Below the pieces are notes generated by a model. It did not search any database and was not told where the DNA came from. It was given only the letters and a program-made list of their open reading frames with translations. A program made the translations under genes and the position numbers. A stretch of DNA of 64,000 bases from Caenimonas sp. SL110 (GTDB taxonomy: Bacteria > Pseudomonadota > Gammaproteobacteria > Burkholderiales > Burkholderiaceae_C): the NCBI RefSeq assembly GCF_001044395.1, contig NZ_JANU01000039.1, forward strand, positions 102,385-166,384, written 5' to 3'. Shown piece after piece: positions 18,660 through 30,581 of this stretch (the stretch's first letter is position 1; every line of letters starts with the position of its first letter).

Positions 18660-18935
18660 TTATCCCTTCCAGGCGCGCCCGGCCAGCCACTGCGCACTGG
18701 CGACAGCAAAGACGAGCGCCGCATAGGTGACCATCTTTCCGTCCACGCCAAAGTACGCAAGTCCCACCACCAGGGCCAGCAAACCTGCTGCGGTATTGAT
18801 AGCAGCATGTCTCCACCACACAAGGGATGCTGCTGCGGGCAGCGCAATGCGGGCGGCAAGCGCGACCATAAGCCCCACCACGGCGGCAGGCGCTGCGAAG
18901 GCTGTCAGATGAAGAAGAAATTCCACGGGGCCCAT
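18660..18935 (-). CDS. small multi-pass membrane protein
   Basis: Not recognised. 91 residues from ATG 18935 (a TTG at 18962 would add nine residues; neither has a good ribosome site). Three hydrophobic segments: roughly residues 4-30, 41-60 and 66-84, very Ala/Leu-rich. First gene of the minus-strand operon leading to yaaA, 8 bases from it, and divergent from hemA. Function unknown. Confidence 0.6.
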   Translation of the reverse strand: MGPVEFLLHLTAFAAPAAVVGLMVALAARIALPAAASLVWWRHAAINTAAGLLALVVGLAYFGVDGKMVTYAALVFAVASAQWLAGRAWKG

Positions 18936-18985
18936 GAATTGGGGTGTATTGATGTGTCGCAAGTGCTTGTCGTGCTGGCAAATTT

Positions 18986-18991
18986 TATAAT
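18986..18991 (+). promoter_or_regulatory. consensus -10 box immediately before hemA
   Basis: TATAAT ends 6 bases before the hemA ATG, so transcription from it would start at or next to the A of the start codon. No Shine-Dalgarno sequence lies between. No good -35 hexamer at 16-18 bases; TTGTCG at 18967 is too close. Confidence 0.5.
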
Positions 18992-18997
18992 CCTGCG

Positions 18998-20257
18998 ATG
19001 GCAGTCTGGGCTTTAGGCATTAACCACACCACCGCGCCGCTCGATTTGCGCGGGCGGTTTGCGTTCGCCATCGACCAGGTCGAGCCCACGCTGCGGTCCC
19101 TGCGCGAGTCGCTTTCGCGCCAGCCTGAAGCGGCCATCCTGTCGACCTGCAACCGTACCGAGATCTACTGCGCGGGCGATCACGGCGACATCGACAACAC
19201 GATCGACTGGCTGGCTCACAGTGGCGGCGTTTCGCCCGACATGCTGCGATCCCACGCTTACACGATGCAGGGCGGCCAGGCAGCCCGGCACGCGTTCCGG
19301 GTTGCCAGCGGACTTGACTCGATGGTGCTGGGCGAGCCGCAGATCCTGGGCCAGATGAAGGATGCGGTTCGCGTGGCCGATGAGGCCGGAGCGCTCGGCA
19401 CCACACTCAACCAGCTGTTCCAGCGCTCTTTTGCCGTCGCCAAGGAAGTGCGCAGCTCCACCGAAATCGGCGCGCACTCCATCAGCATGGCGGCTGCCGC
19501 CGTTCGACTGGCGGGGCAGCTCTTCGAAGACCTTGGCGAAATCCGCGTGCTCTTCGTGGGCGCAGGCGAGATGATCGAGCTGGCAGCCACGCACTTTGCG
19601 GCACGCAACCCCAAGAGCATCGCCATTGCCAACCGCACGCTGGAGCGCGGCGAGAAACTGGCGTCCCGCTTCGGGGGTGAGGTAATGCGGCTGGCTGACC
19701 TGCCATCCCGCCTGCACGAATTCGATGCGGTGGTGAGCTGCACGGCGAGCACGCTGCCCATCATCGGACTCGGCGCTGTGGAACGTGCGTTGAAAGCGCG
19801 CAAGCATCGCCCGATGTTCATGGTCGACCTGGCTGTGCCGCGCGACATCGAGCCGGAAGTCAAGGCGCTGGAGGACGTGTATCTCTACACCGTCGATGAC
19901 CTGGCCAATGTCGTGCAGACGGGCCAGGCCAATCGCCAGGCTGCCGTTGCGCAGGCCGAGGTGATCATTGATGCGGGCGTCCAGAGTTTCCTTCACTGGA
20001 TGGACCAGCGCAGCACGGTTCCGCTCATCCAGCAGCTCAATGCCCAGGCCGATGAATGGCGATTGATGGAAGTCGCGCGCGCCAGGAAGATGATCGCGCG
20101 CGGCGAGAACGTCGATGAAGTCCTGGAAGCCCTGTCCAGGGGCCTTACGCAAAAAATGCTGCACGGTGCCATGGCTGAATTGCACACCGGTGACGCAACT
20201 GCGCGCGAGCGGGCGACGACGGCGATCAAGCATTTCTTCCTGCGCAAGGAACGTTAG
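18998..20257 (+). CDS. hemA: glutamyl-tRNA reductase
   Basis: First committed step of C5-pathway heme synthesis: reduces glutamyl-tRNA to glutamate-1-semialdehyde with NADPH. 419 residues. Seen: GINHTTAPL, catalytic cysteine in STCNRTEIY at about residue 51, [17 protein letters not shown], the Rossmann nucleotide loop [11 protein letters not shown], and the C-terminal dimerisation helix with LTQKMLHG. Divergent from the yaaA operon. prfA-prmC follow 150 bases later, a frequent proteobacterial order. The absence of a ribosome site next to a perfect -10 box suggests a leaderless message. Confidence 0.97.
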   Translation: MAVWALGINHTTAPLDLRGRFAFAIDQVEPTLRSLRESLSRQPEAAILSTCNRTEIYCAGDHGDIDNTIDWLAHSGGVSPDMLRSHAYTMQGGQAARHAFRVASGLDSMVLGEPQILGQMKDAVRVADEAGALGTTLNQLFQRSFAVAKEVRSSTEIGAHSISMAAAAVRLAGQLFEDLGEIRVLFVGAGEMIELAATHFAARNPKSIAIANRTLERGEKLASRFGGEVMRLADLPSRLHEFDAVVSCTASTLPIIGLGAVERALKARKHRPMFMVDLAVPRDIEPEVKALEDVYLYTVDDLANVVQTGQANRQAAVAQAEVIIDAGVQSFLHWMDQRSTVPLIQQLNAQADEWRLMEVARARKMIARGENVDEVLEALSRGLTQKMLHGAMAELHTGDATARERATTAIKHFFLRKER

Positions 20258-20320
20258 CTGGGCTGACATGGGGCGTGCATCGTGGGCTCGCGCCTTCGAT
20301 GCAGACCTCGCCCTTTAGCT

Positions 20321-20349
20321 GTCATGCCGGGCTCGACCCGGCATCCATG
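20321..20349. repeat. REP-like palindrome between hemA and prfA
   Basis: ATGCCGGG (20324-20331), loop CTCGA, CCCGGCAT (20337-20344), with GTC before and CCA after; same family as 7191. A degenerate second half copy (GGTCCGGCATGACA) lies near 20381-20394. Nothing else is seen in this 149-base gap. Confidence 0.88.
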
Positions 20350-20406
20350 ACCCCTCCCCGGCCCTGTGCACCGACTCAGGTCCGGCATGACAAAGTCTGA
20401 ATTCCC

Positions 20407-21504
20407 ATGAAACAGTTTCTCCGCCAGCAACTTGAGCGCTATCCGGTCCGCCTGCAGGAGCTCGATTTTTTCCTGTCGCAAGAAGACATCACCAGGGACA
20501 TGGAGCGCTATCGCGCGCTCACCCGCGAGCACGCCGAGGTGAGCGAAGTCGCCGGTGTGTTCGAGCAGTTCCGCCAGCGGGAAAGCGCCCTCGCCCAGGC
20601 CAGGGAGATGCTGGACGATCCGGAAATGGCCGACATGGCCAAGGACGAGATCACCGCGCTCGAAGCAGAGATCCCCGCATTCGAAGACGCCCTGCAAAAG
20701 CTGCTGCTGCCCAAGGACCCGGACGATGTCCGCAACACTTTCCTTGAAATTCGCGCGGGCACCGGAGGCGATGAATCGGCGCTTTTCGCGGGCGACCTGC
20801 TGCGCATGTACACGCGCTATGCCGAGCGGCAAGGCTGGCGCTGCGAGATCGTGAGCGAGAGCGAAGGCGAGGTCGGCGGCTTCAAGGAGGTCGTCATTCG
20901 TGTCGTGGGCAACAACGTCTACGGCAAGCTCAAGTTCGAGTCCGGCGGCCATCGCGTGCAGCGTGTGCCCGCCACCGAAACGCAAGGCCGCATCCACACC
21001 AGCGCCTGCACCGTCGCCGCGCTGCCCGAGCCGGACGAAGCGCAGGCCATCGAGATCAACCCCGCCGACCTGCGCATCGACACCTATCGTGCAAGCGGTG
21101 CGGGAGGCCAGCACATCAACAAGACCGACTCGGCGGTGCGCATCACGCACATCCCGACGGGCATCGTCGCCGAGTGCCAGGACGACCGCTCCCAGCACCG
21201 CAACAAGGCCAAGGCGCTGCAAGTGCTCGCAGCGCGCATCAAGGAAAAAGACCGCAGCGAGCGCGCAGCCAAGGATGCCGCCATGCGCAAGGGCCTGATT
21301 GGCAGCGGCGACCGCAGCGATCGCATCCGCACCTACAACTTTCCGCAAGGTCGCCTGACCGACCACCGGATCAACCTCACGCTGTACAAGCTGCAGTCCG
21401 TCATGGAGGGTGACCTCGACGAAGTGGTCGAGGCCCTGCTGCTGGCGCGCAAGGCCGAGCAGCTCGAAGAGCTCGAGCTCGGATTGGCCGCGGGCCGGAC
21501 ATGA
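20407..21504 (+). CDS. prfA: peptide chain release factor 1
   Basis: Recognises UAA/UAG and triggers peptide release. 365 residues. Seen: N-terminal helical domain, the [18 protein letters not shown] region (the PxT codon-recognition loop is close to it), and GGQ in [16 protein letters not shown] near residue 237, whose Gln is the substrate of PrmC. Ends in overlap with prmC (ATGA at 21501-21504), placing enzyme and substrate in one message. Confidence 0.97.
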   Translation: MKQFLRQQLERYPVRLQELDFFLSQEDITRDMERYRALTREHAEVSEVAGVFEQFRQRESALAQAREMLDDPEMADMAKDEITALEAEIPAFEDALQKLLLPKDPDDVRNTFLEIRAGTGGDESALFAGDLLRMYTRYAERQGWRCEIVSESEGEVGGFKEVVIRVVGNNVYGKLKFESGGHRVQRVPATETQGRIHTSACTVAALPEPDEAQAIEINPADLRIDTYRASGAGGQHINKTDSAVRITHIPTGIVAECQDDRSQHRNKAKALQVLAARIKEKDRSERAAKDAAMRKGLIGSGDRSDRIRTYNFPQGRLTDHRINLTLYKLQSVMEGDLDEVVEALLLARKAEQLEELELGLAAGRT

Positions 21505-22328
21505 CGATCGCGCAGGCGCTCGCCGCTGCCGCTGCACTCGGGCTGGAACGGCTCGACGCGCAGTTGCTGCTGCTGCATGTGCTGGGAAAGGCGCAGTCGG
21601 ATCGCGGCTGGTTGCTGGCGCATGACCGCGACGAACCGGATGCCGATGCACAGGCTCGTTACGCCCAGCTTTGCGCGCGAAGGGTGGCAGGAGAACCGCT
21701 CGCGTACATCGTCGGCCGCAAGGAGTTCTTTGGTTTGGACCTTCTGGTGGATGCGCGCGTGCTCGTTCCGCGTCCTGACACCGAGGTGCTGGTGGAGTGG
21801 GCGCTGGATCTGCTGCCGCAGCAGTTGCCTTGCAAGGTGGTCGATCTGGGCACCGGGAGCGGTGCCATTGCACTGGCGCTCAAACACCAGCGGCCGCTGG
21901 CCCTGGTGGACGCGGTCGATTCGAGCGCAGGGGCGCTCGAAGTGGCGCAGGTCAACGCCCGCCGGCTCGGGTTGCAGGTCACGTTTCAACTCGGCAGCTG
22001 GCTGAGGGCTTCCACCAGCCGCTACGACCTCATCGTGAGTAATCCGCCTTACATCCGGGCTGACGATTCGCACCTCGCGGCCCTGGTTGCCGAACCGCTG
22101 TCCGCTTTGGCTTCGGGAACCGACGGGCTTGATGACTTGCGCCAGATCATCGGACAGGCGCCTTCGCACCTCACTGGGGGTGGATGGCTGCTGCTCGAGC
22201 ACGGATGGGACCAGGCTCCAGCTGTCCGCGACCTGTTGGCGACCGCCGGATTCACCGAAGTCGCTACCCGCCGCGATCTGGCGGGTCATGAGCGATGCTC
22301 CGGCGGACGATGGCTTGAACTGGGATAA
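21501..22328 (+). CDS. prmC: release factor glutamine N5-methyltransferase
   Basis: Methylates the GGQ glutamine of release factors with S-adenosylmethionine. 275 residues: N-terminal helical domain, then a Rossmann methyltransferase with [15 protein letters not shown] and the diagnostic NPPY motif in [10 protein letters not shown]. Translationally coupled to prfA by a 4-base overlap. Standard length and order. Confidence 0.96.
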   Translation: MTIAQALAAAAALGLERLDAQLLLLHVLGKAQSDRGWLLAHDRDEPDADAQARYAQLCARRVAGEPLAYIVGRKEFFGLDLLVDARVLVPRPDTEVLVEWALDLLPQQLPCKVVDLGTGSGAIALALKHQRPLALVDAVDSSAGALEVAQVNARRLGLQVTFQLGSWLRASTSRYDLIVSNPPYIRADDSHLAALVAEPLSALASGTDGLDDLRQIIGQAPSHLTGGGWLLLEHGWDQAPAVRDLLATAGFTEVATRRDLAGHERCSGGRWLELG

Positions 22329-22373
22329 TCGGCCCCAAGGTATGACGGGCGCTACGCCCCAGGAGACTTATCA

Positions 22374-22700
22374 ATGAGCGACACCCAGCAACGCATCGAC
22401 GACCTTGTGAAGAACAGCGACATCGTTCTCTTCATGAAGGGCAATGCCAGTTTTCCCATGTGCGGCTTTTCAGGCCGGGCTATCCAGATCCTGAAAGCGT
22501 GCGGCGTGGATCCGAAGGCGGTCACCACGGTCAACGTGCTTGAAGACGACGCGATTCGCCAGGGCATCAAGGACTACAGCAACTGGCCCACGATCCCGCA
22601 GTTGTACGTCAAGGGCGAATTCGTCGGCGGCTCGGACATCATGATGGAGATGTACCAGAGCGGCGAGTTGCAGCAGGTGTTGACGCCACCCCAGGCTTGA
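22374..22700 (+). CDS. grxD: monothiol glutaredoxin, CGFS type
   Basis: Carries and inserts [2Fe-2S] clusters with glutathione. 108 residues, single thioredoxin fold, with FMKGNASFPMCGFS near residues 20-34, WPTIPQLYVKGEFVGG and SGEL at the C-terminus. AGGAG lies upstream of ATG 22374. Downstream, TGTCGGCAAT-TGCTGACA (22711-22728) is a near-perfect inverted repeat of unknown role. Confidence 0.96.
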   Translation: MSDTQQRIDDLVKNSDIVLFMKGNASFPMCGFSGRAIQILKACGVDPKAVTTVNVLEDDAIRQGIKDYSNWPTIPQLYVKGEFVGGSDIMMEMYQSGELQQVLTPPQA

Positions 22701-22759
22701 TCACGCGCGGTGTCGGCAATTGCTGACATCGCCATAGGTATCGCGCGCTAGACGTTGTT

Positions 22760-22796
22760 CTTGAACTCAGCTTATGCTGGAATCAAGTTCAAGGAG
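22760..22796 (+). promoter_or_regulatory. stem-loop overlapping the ribosome site of the AAA ATPase gene
   Basis: CTTGAACT (22760-22767) pairs with AGTTCAAG (22786-22793); inside it CAGC (22768-22771) pairs with GCTG (22776-22779) around TTAT. The right arm takes in the first bases of the AAGGAG ribosome site (22791-22796). As RNA this would hide the site; as DNA it could equally be an operator. Confidence 0.5.
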
Positions 22797-22804
22797 TGGC
22801 CGTG

Positions 22805-23800
22805 ATGGAAACAGTCAGTCTCGATCCCCAGCCTGCAGCCTCATTCAAGCTGCCCATAGCGAACCTGCGCAGCGTGTTCCGCACGCACGACGTAGAGCGA
22901 AAATTGGCTCGCCTTCCTGAACGCGAATACGAGAGCCTTCGAACCACCTACGAGCGCATGCTCGAACGCGGTCCCGACCGGTTCCAGGTCAAGCCCAGCG
23001 GCGTGCCCGACATGGCCGAGCTCTATGACCAGCTTCCCAATTTTTCTGATGCCCTTGATGATGTGAAGCGCCATGTTGCGCTGTCATCCGGCTCGGGCGA
23101 CGGCCTTGATGTCACGCCCATGCTATTGCTCGGGCCGCCCGGCATTGGCAAGACGCACTTCGCACGCAAGCTGGCGCATCTCCTGGGCACCGGCATGTCC
23201 CTGGTTCCGATGAGTTCGATGACGGCTGGATGGCTGCTGTCTGGTTCGTCTTCGCAATGGAAGGGGTCTCGCCCCGGCAAGGTGTTCGAGGCACTCGTCG
23301 AAGGACAGTATGCAAACCCGGTGATCGTCGTCGACGAAATTGACAAGGCCAGCGCAGACGCCCAGTACGACCCGCTCGGCTCGCTCTACAGCCTGCTCGA
23401 ACACGACACGGCCGGATCGTTCGTCGATGAATTTGCAGAAGTCGCGATCGATGCCAGCCAGGTCATCTGGATCATGACGGCCAACGACGATCGGTGCATT
23501 CCCGAGCCGATTCTCAATCGCATGAATGTGTTCGAGATCGAGGCGCCCTCGTTTGACGCTGCGCGACATATCGCCCGCAACATGTACCTGTCCATCAGGG
23601 GCGGACATGGCTGGGGCGCAGGATTTGACGCGGAGCCACCTGACAATGTACTGGATGCCCTGGCAGAACTCGCGCCGCGCGACATGCGGCGCGCACTGAT
23701 GACGGGATTTGGCAACGCCCAACTCGATTCGCGCAGCGCGATAGCCCTGGACGACTTGCCCAAGGTCGCCTCCAAAGGCAAGCTCGGGTTCCTGCAGTAG
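22805..23800 (+). CDS. Lon-like AAA+ ATPase without protease domain
   Basis: 331 residues from ATG 22805, 8 bases after AAGGAG; in-frame GTG codons at 22796 and 22802 are less well placed. The AAA core resembles Lon: Walker A GPPGIGKT near residue 110, Walker B VIVVDEIDKA, then GSLYSLLEHD, sensor-1 stretch IWIMTANDD and an arginine near ILNRMNVFEI. The Lon N-terminal substrate domain and the Ser-Lys protease domain are both absent, and the next gene is unrelated and convergent. It may be a stand-alone unfoldase or remodeller; its partner is unknown. Confidence 0.82.
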   Translation: METVSLDPQPAASFKLPIANLRSVFRTHDVERKLARLPEREYESLRTTYERMLERGPDRFQVKPSGVPDMAELYDQLPNFSDALDDVKRHVALSSGSGDGLDVTPMLLLGPPGIGKTHFARKLAHLLGTGMSLVPMSSMTAGWLLSGSSSQWKGSRPGKVFEALVEGQYANPVIVVDEIDKASADAQYDPLGSLYSLLEHDTAGSFVDEFAEVAIDASQVIWIMTANDDRCIPEPILNRMNVFEIEAPSFDAARHIARNMYLSIRGGHGWGAGFDAEPPDNVLDALAELAPRDMRRALMTGFGNAQLDSRSAIALDDLPKVASKGKLGFLQ

Positions 23801-23806
23801 ACCGGA

Positions 23807-24487
23807 TCAGTTCGGGCCGGCAGGCGCCCTGTCCAGGGGACGGGTTGGGTCGGTAGGGCGCTCTTGTGCGGGCTGCTTGTTGAAGTCCCAGTTGGTGGCG
23901 GCAGCGAACACCGCATTCGGGTACGGCGGCTTGCCCCGGCTGCCGTTGTATCGGCCCAATGCCATGAACAGGTCGCCTCGCTCCCGGTCGATGTAATGGC
24001 GCAGGATCACGCAGCCAAAGCGAAGGTTGGTCTGCATGTGAAAGAGCTTGCTTGCATCGCCATCGCCAATGACACGCGTCCAGAACGGCATCACCTGCAT
24101 GTAGCCTCGCGCGCCCACAGAGCTCACGGCGTATTTGCGGAAGGCGCTCTCAACCTGGATCAGGCCCAGCACCAGCCCCGTATCAAGTCCGGCCCGCTTG
24201 CTTTCGTACCAGACCGTCTGCAGGAATTCCTTGCGCTCGATCCACTCGGTCTTGCGTTTGGAAAGCTGCCGACTCATCACGCCCATCCAGCGCAAATACG
24301 CGAGCCGCGACTCTGTGTCGCGGAATTCAGGAACGGGGGGCGCTGAATTGGCAATGGCCGAACTCAGCGCACTGCGCACGGAATCAGCCAGCGGTTCCTC
24401 CAGCTGGCCGCCGGCATGCGCCCCGGCAGTCCAACCCAGTGGCAACAGCGCCGGCGCCAGGCGCAGGCAGTGCCGTCGGTCGATCAC
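23807..24487 (-). CDS. lytic transglycosylase, SLT family
   Basis: Cleaves peptidoglycan glycan strands to 1,6-anhydro products. 226 residues from GTG 24487, which overlaps the proS stop (GTGA); the longer frame would run far into proS. N-terminal signal peptide ([18 protein letters not shown]). SLT domain with catalytic Glu in [20 protein letters not shown], then MQVMPFW and the C-terminal [10 protein letters not shown]. Placement directly behind proS is common in betaproteobacteria. Confidence 0.92.
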   Translation of the reverse strand: MIDRRHCLRLAPALLPLGWTAGAHAGGQLEEPLADSVRSALSSAIANSAPPVPEFRDTESRLAYLRWMGVMSRQLSKRKTEWIERKEFLQTVWYESKRAGLDTGLVLGLIQVESAFRKYAVSSVGARGYMQVMPFWTRVIGDGDASKLFHMQTNLRFGCVILRHYIDRERGDLFMALGRYNGSRGKPPYPNAVFAAATNWDFNKQPAQERPTDPTRPLDRAPAGPN

Positions 24488-26229
24488 GCCTGCAGTCGGC
24501 TCTTGAGGAAGCCGAGCACTTCGGCAGCTGCGACCTTGGTGGCAGCTGCATCGCGACGATGCTGGTATTCGAGCTGGCCTTCCTTCAGGCCGCGATCGGA
24601 AATCACGACGCGATGCGGCACACCCACCAGTTCCCAATCGGCAAACATGGCACCGGGACGCTCGCCGCGGTCGTCGAGCAGCACATCGATTCCGCAGGCA
24701 GACAGTTCGTCATGCAACTTCTCGGCCATCGCCTTGACTTCTACGCTCCGGTCCATGCCGATGGGGCAAACGACCACGGTGAACGGCGCGATGGCATCGG
24801 GCCAGATGATGCCGCGCTCGTCATGGTTTTGTTCGATGGCAGCTGCGGGCAGGCGCGTGATGCCAATGCCGTAGCAACCCATCTCCATCAGCTGCGGCTT
24901 GCCGTTCTCGTCCAGGAAGGTCGCGTTCATGGCCGCGCTGTACTTGGTGCCGAGATAGAACACATGCCCGACTTCGATTCCGCGCTCGATGGCCAGCGGT
25001 CCCTTGCCATCAGGCGACGCGTCGCCTTCGACCACGTTGCGCAGGTCGGCGACGGACACCGGCTCCGGCAGGTCACGGCCCCAATTCACGCCGGTGTAAT
25101 GGAAGTCTTCTTCGTTGGCGCCGCAAATCCAGTCGGTCATTGCGGCAACCTCACGGTCCGCGACGATGTTGACCGGCTTTTTCGTCCCGATCGGTCCGAG
25201 GTAGCCAGGCTTGGTACCAAAATGATCGACGATTTCGGCAACGGTTGCAAAGCGGAAGCCCTTGTCGAGTCCTGCCACCTTGGCGGCCTTGATCTCGTTC
25301 ATGTCGTGGTCGCCGCGCAGCAGCAGCAGCCACACGTGCGACTTCACGATCTCGCCCTTGTCGTTGGTTTCGTCCGTAGCCAGCACCAGCGACTTGACCG
25401 TGGACTGCAACGGCACGTTGAGCAGCGCCGCCACATCGGCGCAGGTGCTCTTGCCGGGGGTCGGCGTCTTCACGAGCGTGGTCACACCGGACTTGCGCTC
25501 GCCCTGCGGCGCCAGCGCCTCGGCCTTTTCCATGTTGGCCGCGTAATCGCTATTGGGGCAAAAGACGATGGCGTCTTCACCCGTCTTGGCAATGACCTGG
25601 AATTCTTCACTCAGGTCGCCGCCAATGGCGCCGCTGTCGGCCGCGACGGCGCGATACCGCAAACCGAAGCGGTCGAAGATGGCACGGTAAGCCTTGGCCA
25701 TGATCTGGTAGCTCGCCTTGGCGGCCGGTACATCGCGGTCAAAGCTGTACGCATCCTTCATGATGAATTCGCGGCTGCGCATCACGCCGAACCGCGGACG
25801 ACGCTCATCACGGAACTTGGTCTGGATGTGGTACAGGTTCTTGGGCAAGAGCTTGTAGCTACGCAGCTCCTGGCGCGCCACGTCAGTCACCACTTCTTCG
25901 CTCGTGGGCTGGATGATGTAGTCGCGGTCATGCCGGTCCTTGACTCGCATGAGCTCCGGGCCCATCTTGTCCCAGCGACCGGTTTCCTGCCAGAACTCAG
26001 CCGGCTGGACCACCGGCATGAGCAGTTCGACGGCGCCGGCCCGATTCATCTCTTCGCGCACGATGGCTTCGATTTTTCGAACCACGCGCAGCCCCATCGG
26101 CATCCAGGTATAGATGCCCGCGCCGAGTTTCTTGATCATGCCGGCACGCGTCATCAACTGATGGCTGACGACCTCAGCATCGGCCGGAGCTTCCTTAAGG
26201 GTGGAGACGAGGAACTGGGAGGCTTTCAT
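24484..26229 (-). CDS. proS: prolyl-tRNA synthetase, bacterial type with editing domain
   Basis: 581 residues from ATG 26229; the upstream part of the open frame is antisense to rppH and not real. Class II motifs: [14 protein letters not shown], motif 2 [17 protein letters not shown], motif 3 [14 protein letters not shown], plus the long insertion (about residues 225-410) that is the Cys/Ala-editing domain, then the anticodon-binding domain. Coupled at its end to the transglycosylase gene. Divergent from rppH over 112 bases. Confidence 0.97.
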   Translation of the reverse strand: MKASQFLVSTLKEAPADAEVVSHQLMTRAGMIKKLGAGIYTWMPMGLRVVRKIEAIVREEMNRAGAVELLMPVVQPAEFWQETGRWDKMGPELMRVKDRHDRDYIIQPTSEEVVTDVARQELRSYKLLPKNLYHIQTKFRDERRPRFGVMRSREFIMKDAYSFDRDVPAAKASYQIMAKAYRAIFDRFGLRYRAVAADSGAIGGDLSEEFQVIAKTGEDAIVFCPNSDYAANMEKAEALAPQGERKSGVTTLVKTPTPGKSTCADVAALLNVPLQSTVKSLVLATDETNDKGEIVKSHVWLLLLRGDHDMNEIKAAKVAGLDKGFRFATVAEIVDHFGTKPGYLGPIGTKKPVNIVADREVAAMTDWICGANEEDFHYTGVNWGRDLPEPVSVADLRNVVEGDASPDGKGPLAIERGIEVGHVFYLGTKYSAAMNATFLDENGKPQLMEMGCYGIGITRLPAAAIEQNHDERGIIWPDAIAPFTVVVCPIGMDRSVEVKAMAEKLHDELSACGIDVLLDDRGERPGAMFADWELVGVPHRVVISDRGLKEGQLEYQHRRDAAATKVAAAEVLGFLKSRLQA

Positions 26230-26341
26230 CAGGCGTAAGGAACGGGGGGTTGGGGAGCCAAAGAAGGCAAGCACTGAGCCTGTAGCCGGGCTGTGTAGCG
26301 CCGTGCATAATGAACTCAGTTTACAAATTTGAGGTTTGATT

Positions 26342-26992
26342 ATGCTTGACCGGGACGGCTTTCGGCCGAACGTCGGCATCATCCTGCTCAACCAGAAGAA
26401 CCAGGTTTTCTGGGGCAAGCGCATACGCACGCACAGCTGGCAGTTTCCGCAGGGCGGCATCGACCGGGGAGAGACCCCGGAGCAGGCGATGTTTCGCGAA
26501 CTGCACGAAGAGGTGGGGCTTGCAGCCGAGCATGTGCGCATCATTGCCCGTACCCGCGACTGGTTGCGCTATGAGGTGCCTGATCGGTATATACGCCGCG
26601 ATGCGCGCGGTCATTACAAGGGACAAAAGCAGATCTGGTACCTGCTCCAGCTGATGGGGCAGGACTGGGACCTGAACCTGCGTGCGACCAACCATCCGGA
26701 GTTCGACGCGTGGCGCTGGAACGATTACTGGGTTCCCCTTGACGTGGTCGTGGAGTTCAAGCGCGGCGTCTATGAAATGGCGCTGACCGAACTCGCGCGC
26801 TTTCTTCCACGCAACGACCATCGCAATCGATATCTCAGAAGCGGCATGCGTACACGCGACCACGACAACCACGACGGCGCGCACGATGCGCTCCCGGGCG
26901 CCGGTTTCGAGCTGCCGCCTGGCGCCACGTTCGAACCAGACCCGCAATCCGCGCTGAAAACACATGCGCCGGAAGACAAACATGCCCTGTAG
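26342..26992 (+). CDS. rppH: RNA pyrophosphohydrolase
   Basis: Removes pyrophosphate from mRNA 5' ends and so starts decay. 216 residues from ATG 26342 (GAGG 7 bases upstream; a TTG two codons earlier is possible). Starts [14 protein letters not shown], with [27 protein letters not shown] as the Nudix box region. The last 60 residues after LARFLPR form a charged, disordered-looking tail not present in the shortest homologues. Overlaps the next gene by 11 bases. Confidence 0.94.
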   Translation: MLDRDGFRPNVGIILLNQKNQVFWGKRIRTHSWQFPQGGIDRGETPEQAMFRELHEEVGLAAEHVRIIARTRDWLRYEVPDRYIRRDARGHYKGQKQIWYLLQLMGQDWDLNLRATNHPEFDAWRWNDYWVPLDVVVEFKRGVYEMALTELARFLPRNDHRNRYLRSGMRTRDHDNHDGAHDALPGAGFELPPGATFEPDPQSALKTHAPEDKHAL

Positions 26993-27485
26993 ATTTTTAA
27001 AGCTGCTGCCCGCTGCTCTGGTGTGCCTCGCAACAACGGCAGCGTTCGCCCAGCTGTCCCCTCTGGATCCGGACTGGCGGGAAGCAGATGCACCGCCACC
27101 GCCTGCTTTGCGTACGGAAGGCTTGATCGACCTGGAAATGCCGGGAGCCCTGCTGCGATTCGGCGTCGACCCCCAGTCGATCTCCGTCGGCAAGGATGGA
27201 GTGGTGCGTTATGTCATCGTCGCAAAGAGCACCAGCGGCGCAGTCAACGCAAGCTACGAAGGCATCCGGTGCGCTGCCAGCGAGGTCAGGACCTACGCTC
27301 GCCACACGCCCGGCGCTGGCTGGACCCAGACGCCCGAAACAAAGTGGGTTGCCTTGTCGCGACACAGCCTGCAGGTGGCCAAGAGCGGCGGATGCATCGG
27401 AGCCGGGACCAACCTCACGGCCGCCGATGTGGTGCGGGACATGCGTGCGCCCGTCCACATGCGCTATCGACCTGAATACCGCTAG
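26982..27485 (+). CDS. CNP1-like exported protein
   Basis: 167 residues from ATG 26982, which has GGAAG 7 bases upstream; ATG 26964 lies further inside rppH. A clear signal peptide ends at AFAQ. The body ([15 protein letters not shown], then [28 protein letters not shown] and MRYRPEYR) follows the CNP1 family known from Neisseria and other betaproteobacteria; two cysteines could form a disulfide. Function is not established. Cotranscribed with rppH and convergent with proB. Confidence 0.8.
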   Translation: MPCRFLKLLPAALVCLATTAAFAQLSPLDPDWREADAPPPPALRTEGLIDLEMPGALLRFGVDPQSISVGKDGVVRYVIVAKSTSGAVNASYEGIRCAASEVRTYARHTPGAGWTQTPETKWVALSRHSLQVAKSGGCIGAGTNLTAADVVRDMRAPVHMRYRPEYR

Positions 27486-27495
27486 CCAAAACACA

Positions 27496-27508
27496 ACCCG
27501 CTGAAATT

Positions 27509-27517
<9 letters not shown>
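27496..27517 (-). terminator. palindromic terminator between CNP1-like gene and proB
   Basis: Perfect 22-base palindrome made of ACCCGCTGAAA and its complement, overlapping the last codons and stop of proB. On the minus strand it is followed by a T-rich run (TTGTGTTTTGG), so it most likely ends the obgE-proB message; on the plus strand there is no T run. Confidence 0.6.
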
Positions 27518-29748
<2,231 letters not shown>

Positions 29749-29799
29749 TCAAGAACGCGTCAGGCGCCACGGAGTGGACGCCTGAGTCGAAGTGACCGG

Positions 29800-30057
29800 T
29801 CAGGCCGGCACGATGTTCACGGTGTGCTTGTTCATCGAACCCTTGATGGCGAAAGCCACATGGCCATCAACAAGCGCAAACAGTGTGTGGTCCTTGCCCA
29901 GGCCGACGTTGGTGCCGGGATGGAACTTGGTGCCGCGCTGGCGAACAATGATGGAGCCGGCGCTGATGAGTTCACCGCCGAAAGCCTTCACGCCGAGCAT
30001 CTTGGGCTGGGAATCCCGCCCGTTTCGCGTAGAGCCGCCGCCTTTTTTCTGTGCCAT
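29800..30057 (-). CDS. rpmA: 50S ribosomal protein L27
   Basis: 85 residues; starts [17 protein letters not shown], so the N-terminal arm that reaches the peptidyl-transferase centre is present without the cleaved extension found in Firmicutes. Contains [13 protein letters not shown] and [11 protein letters not shown]. Second gene of the rplU operon, followed by a strong terminator. Confidence 0.98.
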   Translation of the reverse strand: MAQKKGGGSTRNGRDSQPKMLGVKAFGGELISAGSIIVRQRGTKFHPGTNVGLGKDHTLFALVDGHVAFAIKGSMNKHTVNIVPA

Positions 30058-30076
30058 TTCAAAACCCCTTGATCAG

Positions 30077-30106
30077 TTGGGGACAGAGCTGAAGATCTGT
30101 CCCCAA
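30077..30106. repeat. hairpin repeat between rplU and rpmA
   Basis: TTGGGGACAGA (30077-30087) and its exact complement TCTGTCCCCAA (30096-30106) around an 8-base loop. The GGGGACAG core resembles a REP family associated with RAYT-type transposases. It fills most of the 58-base gap and has no T run, so it is an RNA hairpin within the operon rather than a terminator. Confidence 0.75.
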
Positions 30107-30115
30107 GTCCTTCGT

Positions 30116-30427
30116 TTAGCCAGCGATAGCGCCGATTTGCAGTTCGGTGAACTGCTGGCGATGGCCCTGGCGCTTCTGATAATGCTTGCGACGACGCATC
30201 TTGAAGATGCGAACCTTGTCGTGCTTGCCGTGAGCCACCACAGTGGCAACTACAGTTGCGCCGGACACCAGGGGTGAACCGATTTTGATGTCGCTGCCGT
30301 TTCCGACGGCGAGCACCTGATCGATCACAATTTCCTGGCCTACGTCCGCAGCAATCTGTTCTACTTTAATTTTTTCGCCGGAAGCAACGCGATACTGCTT
30401 GCCACCGGTTTTTATGACCGCGTACAT
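30116..30427 (-). CDS. rplU: 50S ribosomal protein L21
   Basis: 103 residues from ATG 30427, exactly E. coli length; upstream in-frame codons belong to the divergent ispB region. Starts [14 protein letters not shown] and contains [16 protein letters not shown], the rRNA-binding stretch. AGAGG lies 5-10 bases upstream. First gene of the rplU-rpmA operon. Confidence 0.98.
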   Translation of the reverse strand: MYAVIKTGGKQYRVASGEKIKVEQIAADVGQEIVIDQVLAVGNGSDIKIGSPLVSGATVVATVVAHGKHDKVRIFKMRRRKHYQKRQGHRQQFTELQIGAIAG

Positions 30428-30447
30428 GAGAACCTCTTGGAAAGGAA

Positions 30448-30481
30448 CTGCGGACGGATTTCCGCAGAGCCCAACACTATA
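30448..30481 (-). promoter_or_regulatory. rplU leader hairpin and candidate -10 box
   Basis: On the minus strand TATAGT (30476-30481) is followed by a 7-bp hairpin CTGCGGA/TCCGCAG (arms at 30448-30454 and 30461-30467) before the ribosome site. It could be an L21-binding or stability element; no recognised ribosomal-leader consensus was identified. Confidence 0.45.
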
Positions 30482-30544
30482 GCACGGTTTGCGACCACTC
30501 ACATTGCGCGCGACTGGGGCCAATTCACCTGAGCCCCCGCTTCC

Positions 30545-30550
30545 TATAAT
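30545..30550 (+). promoter_or_regulatory. -10 box of ispB
   Basis: Consensus TATAAT 32 bases before the ispB start; a weak TTCACC at 30524 (15-base spacer) is the best -35. Confidence 0.55.
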
Positions 30551-30581
30551 GAGCTGAACCTCCCGCAGTGCCCAAAGCCCC

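Noticed and set aside
24439..26238. 599-codon plus-strand open frame
   Set aside because: It lies antisense to proS, whose class II synthetase motifs are unambiguous; long antisense frames are expected at this GC content.
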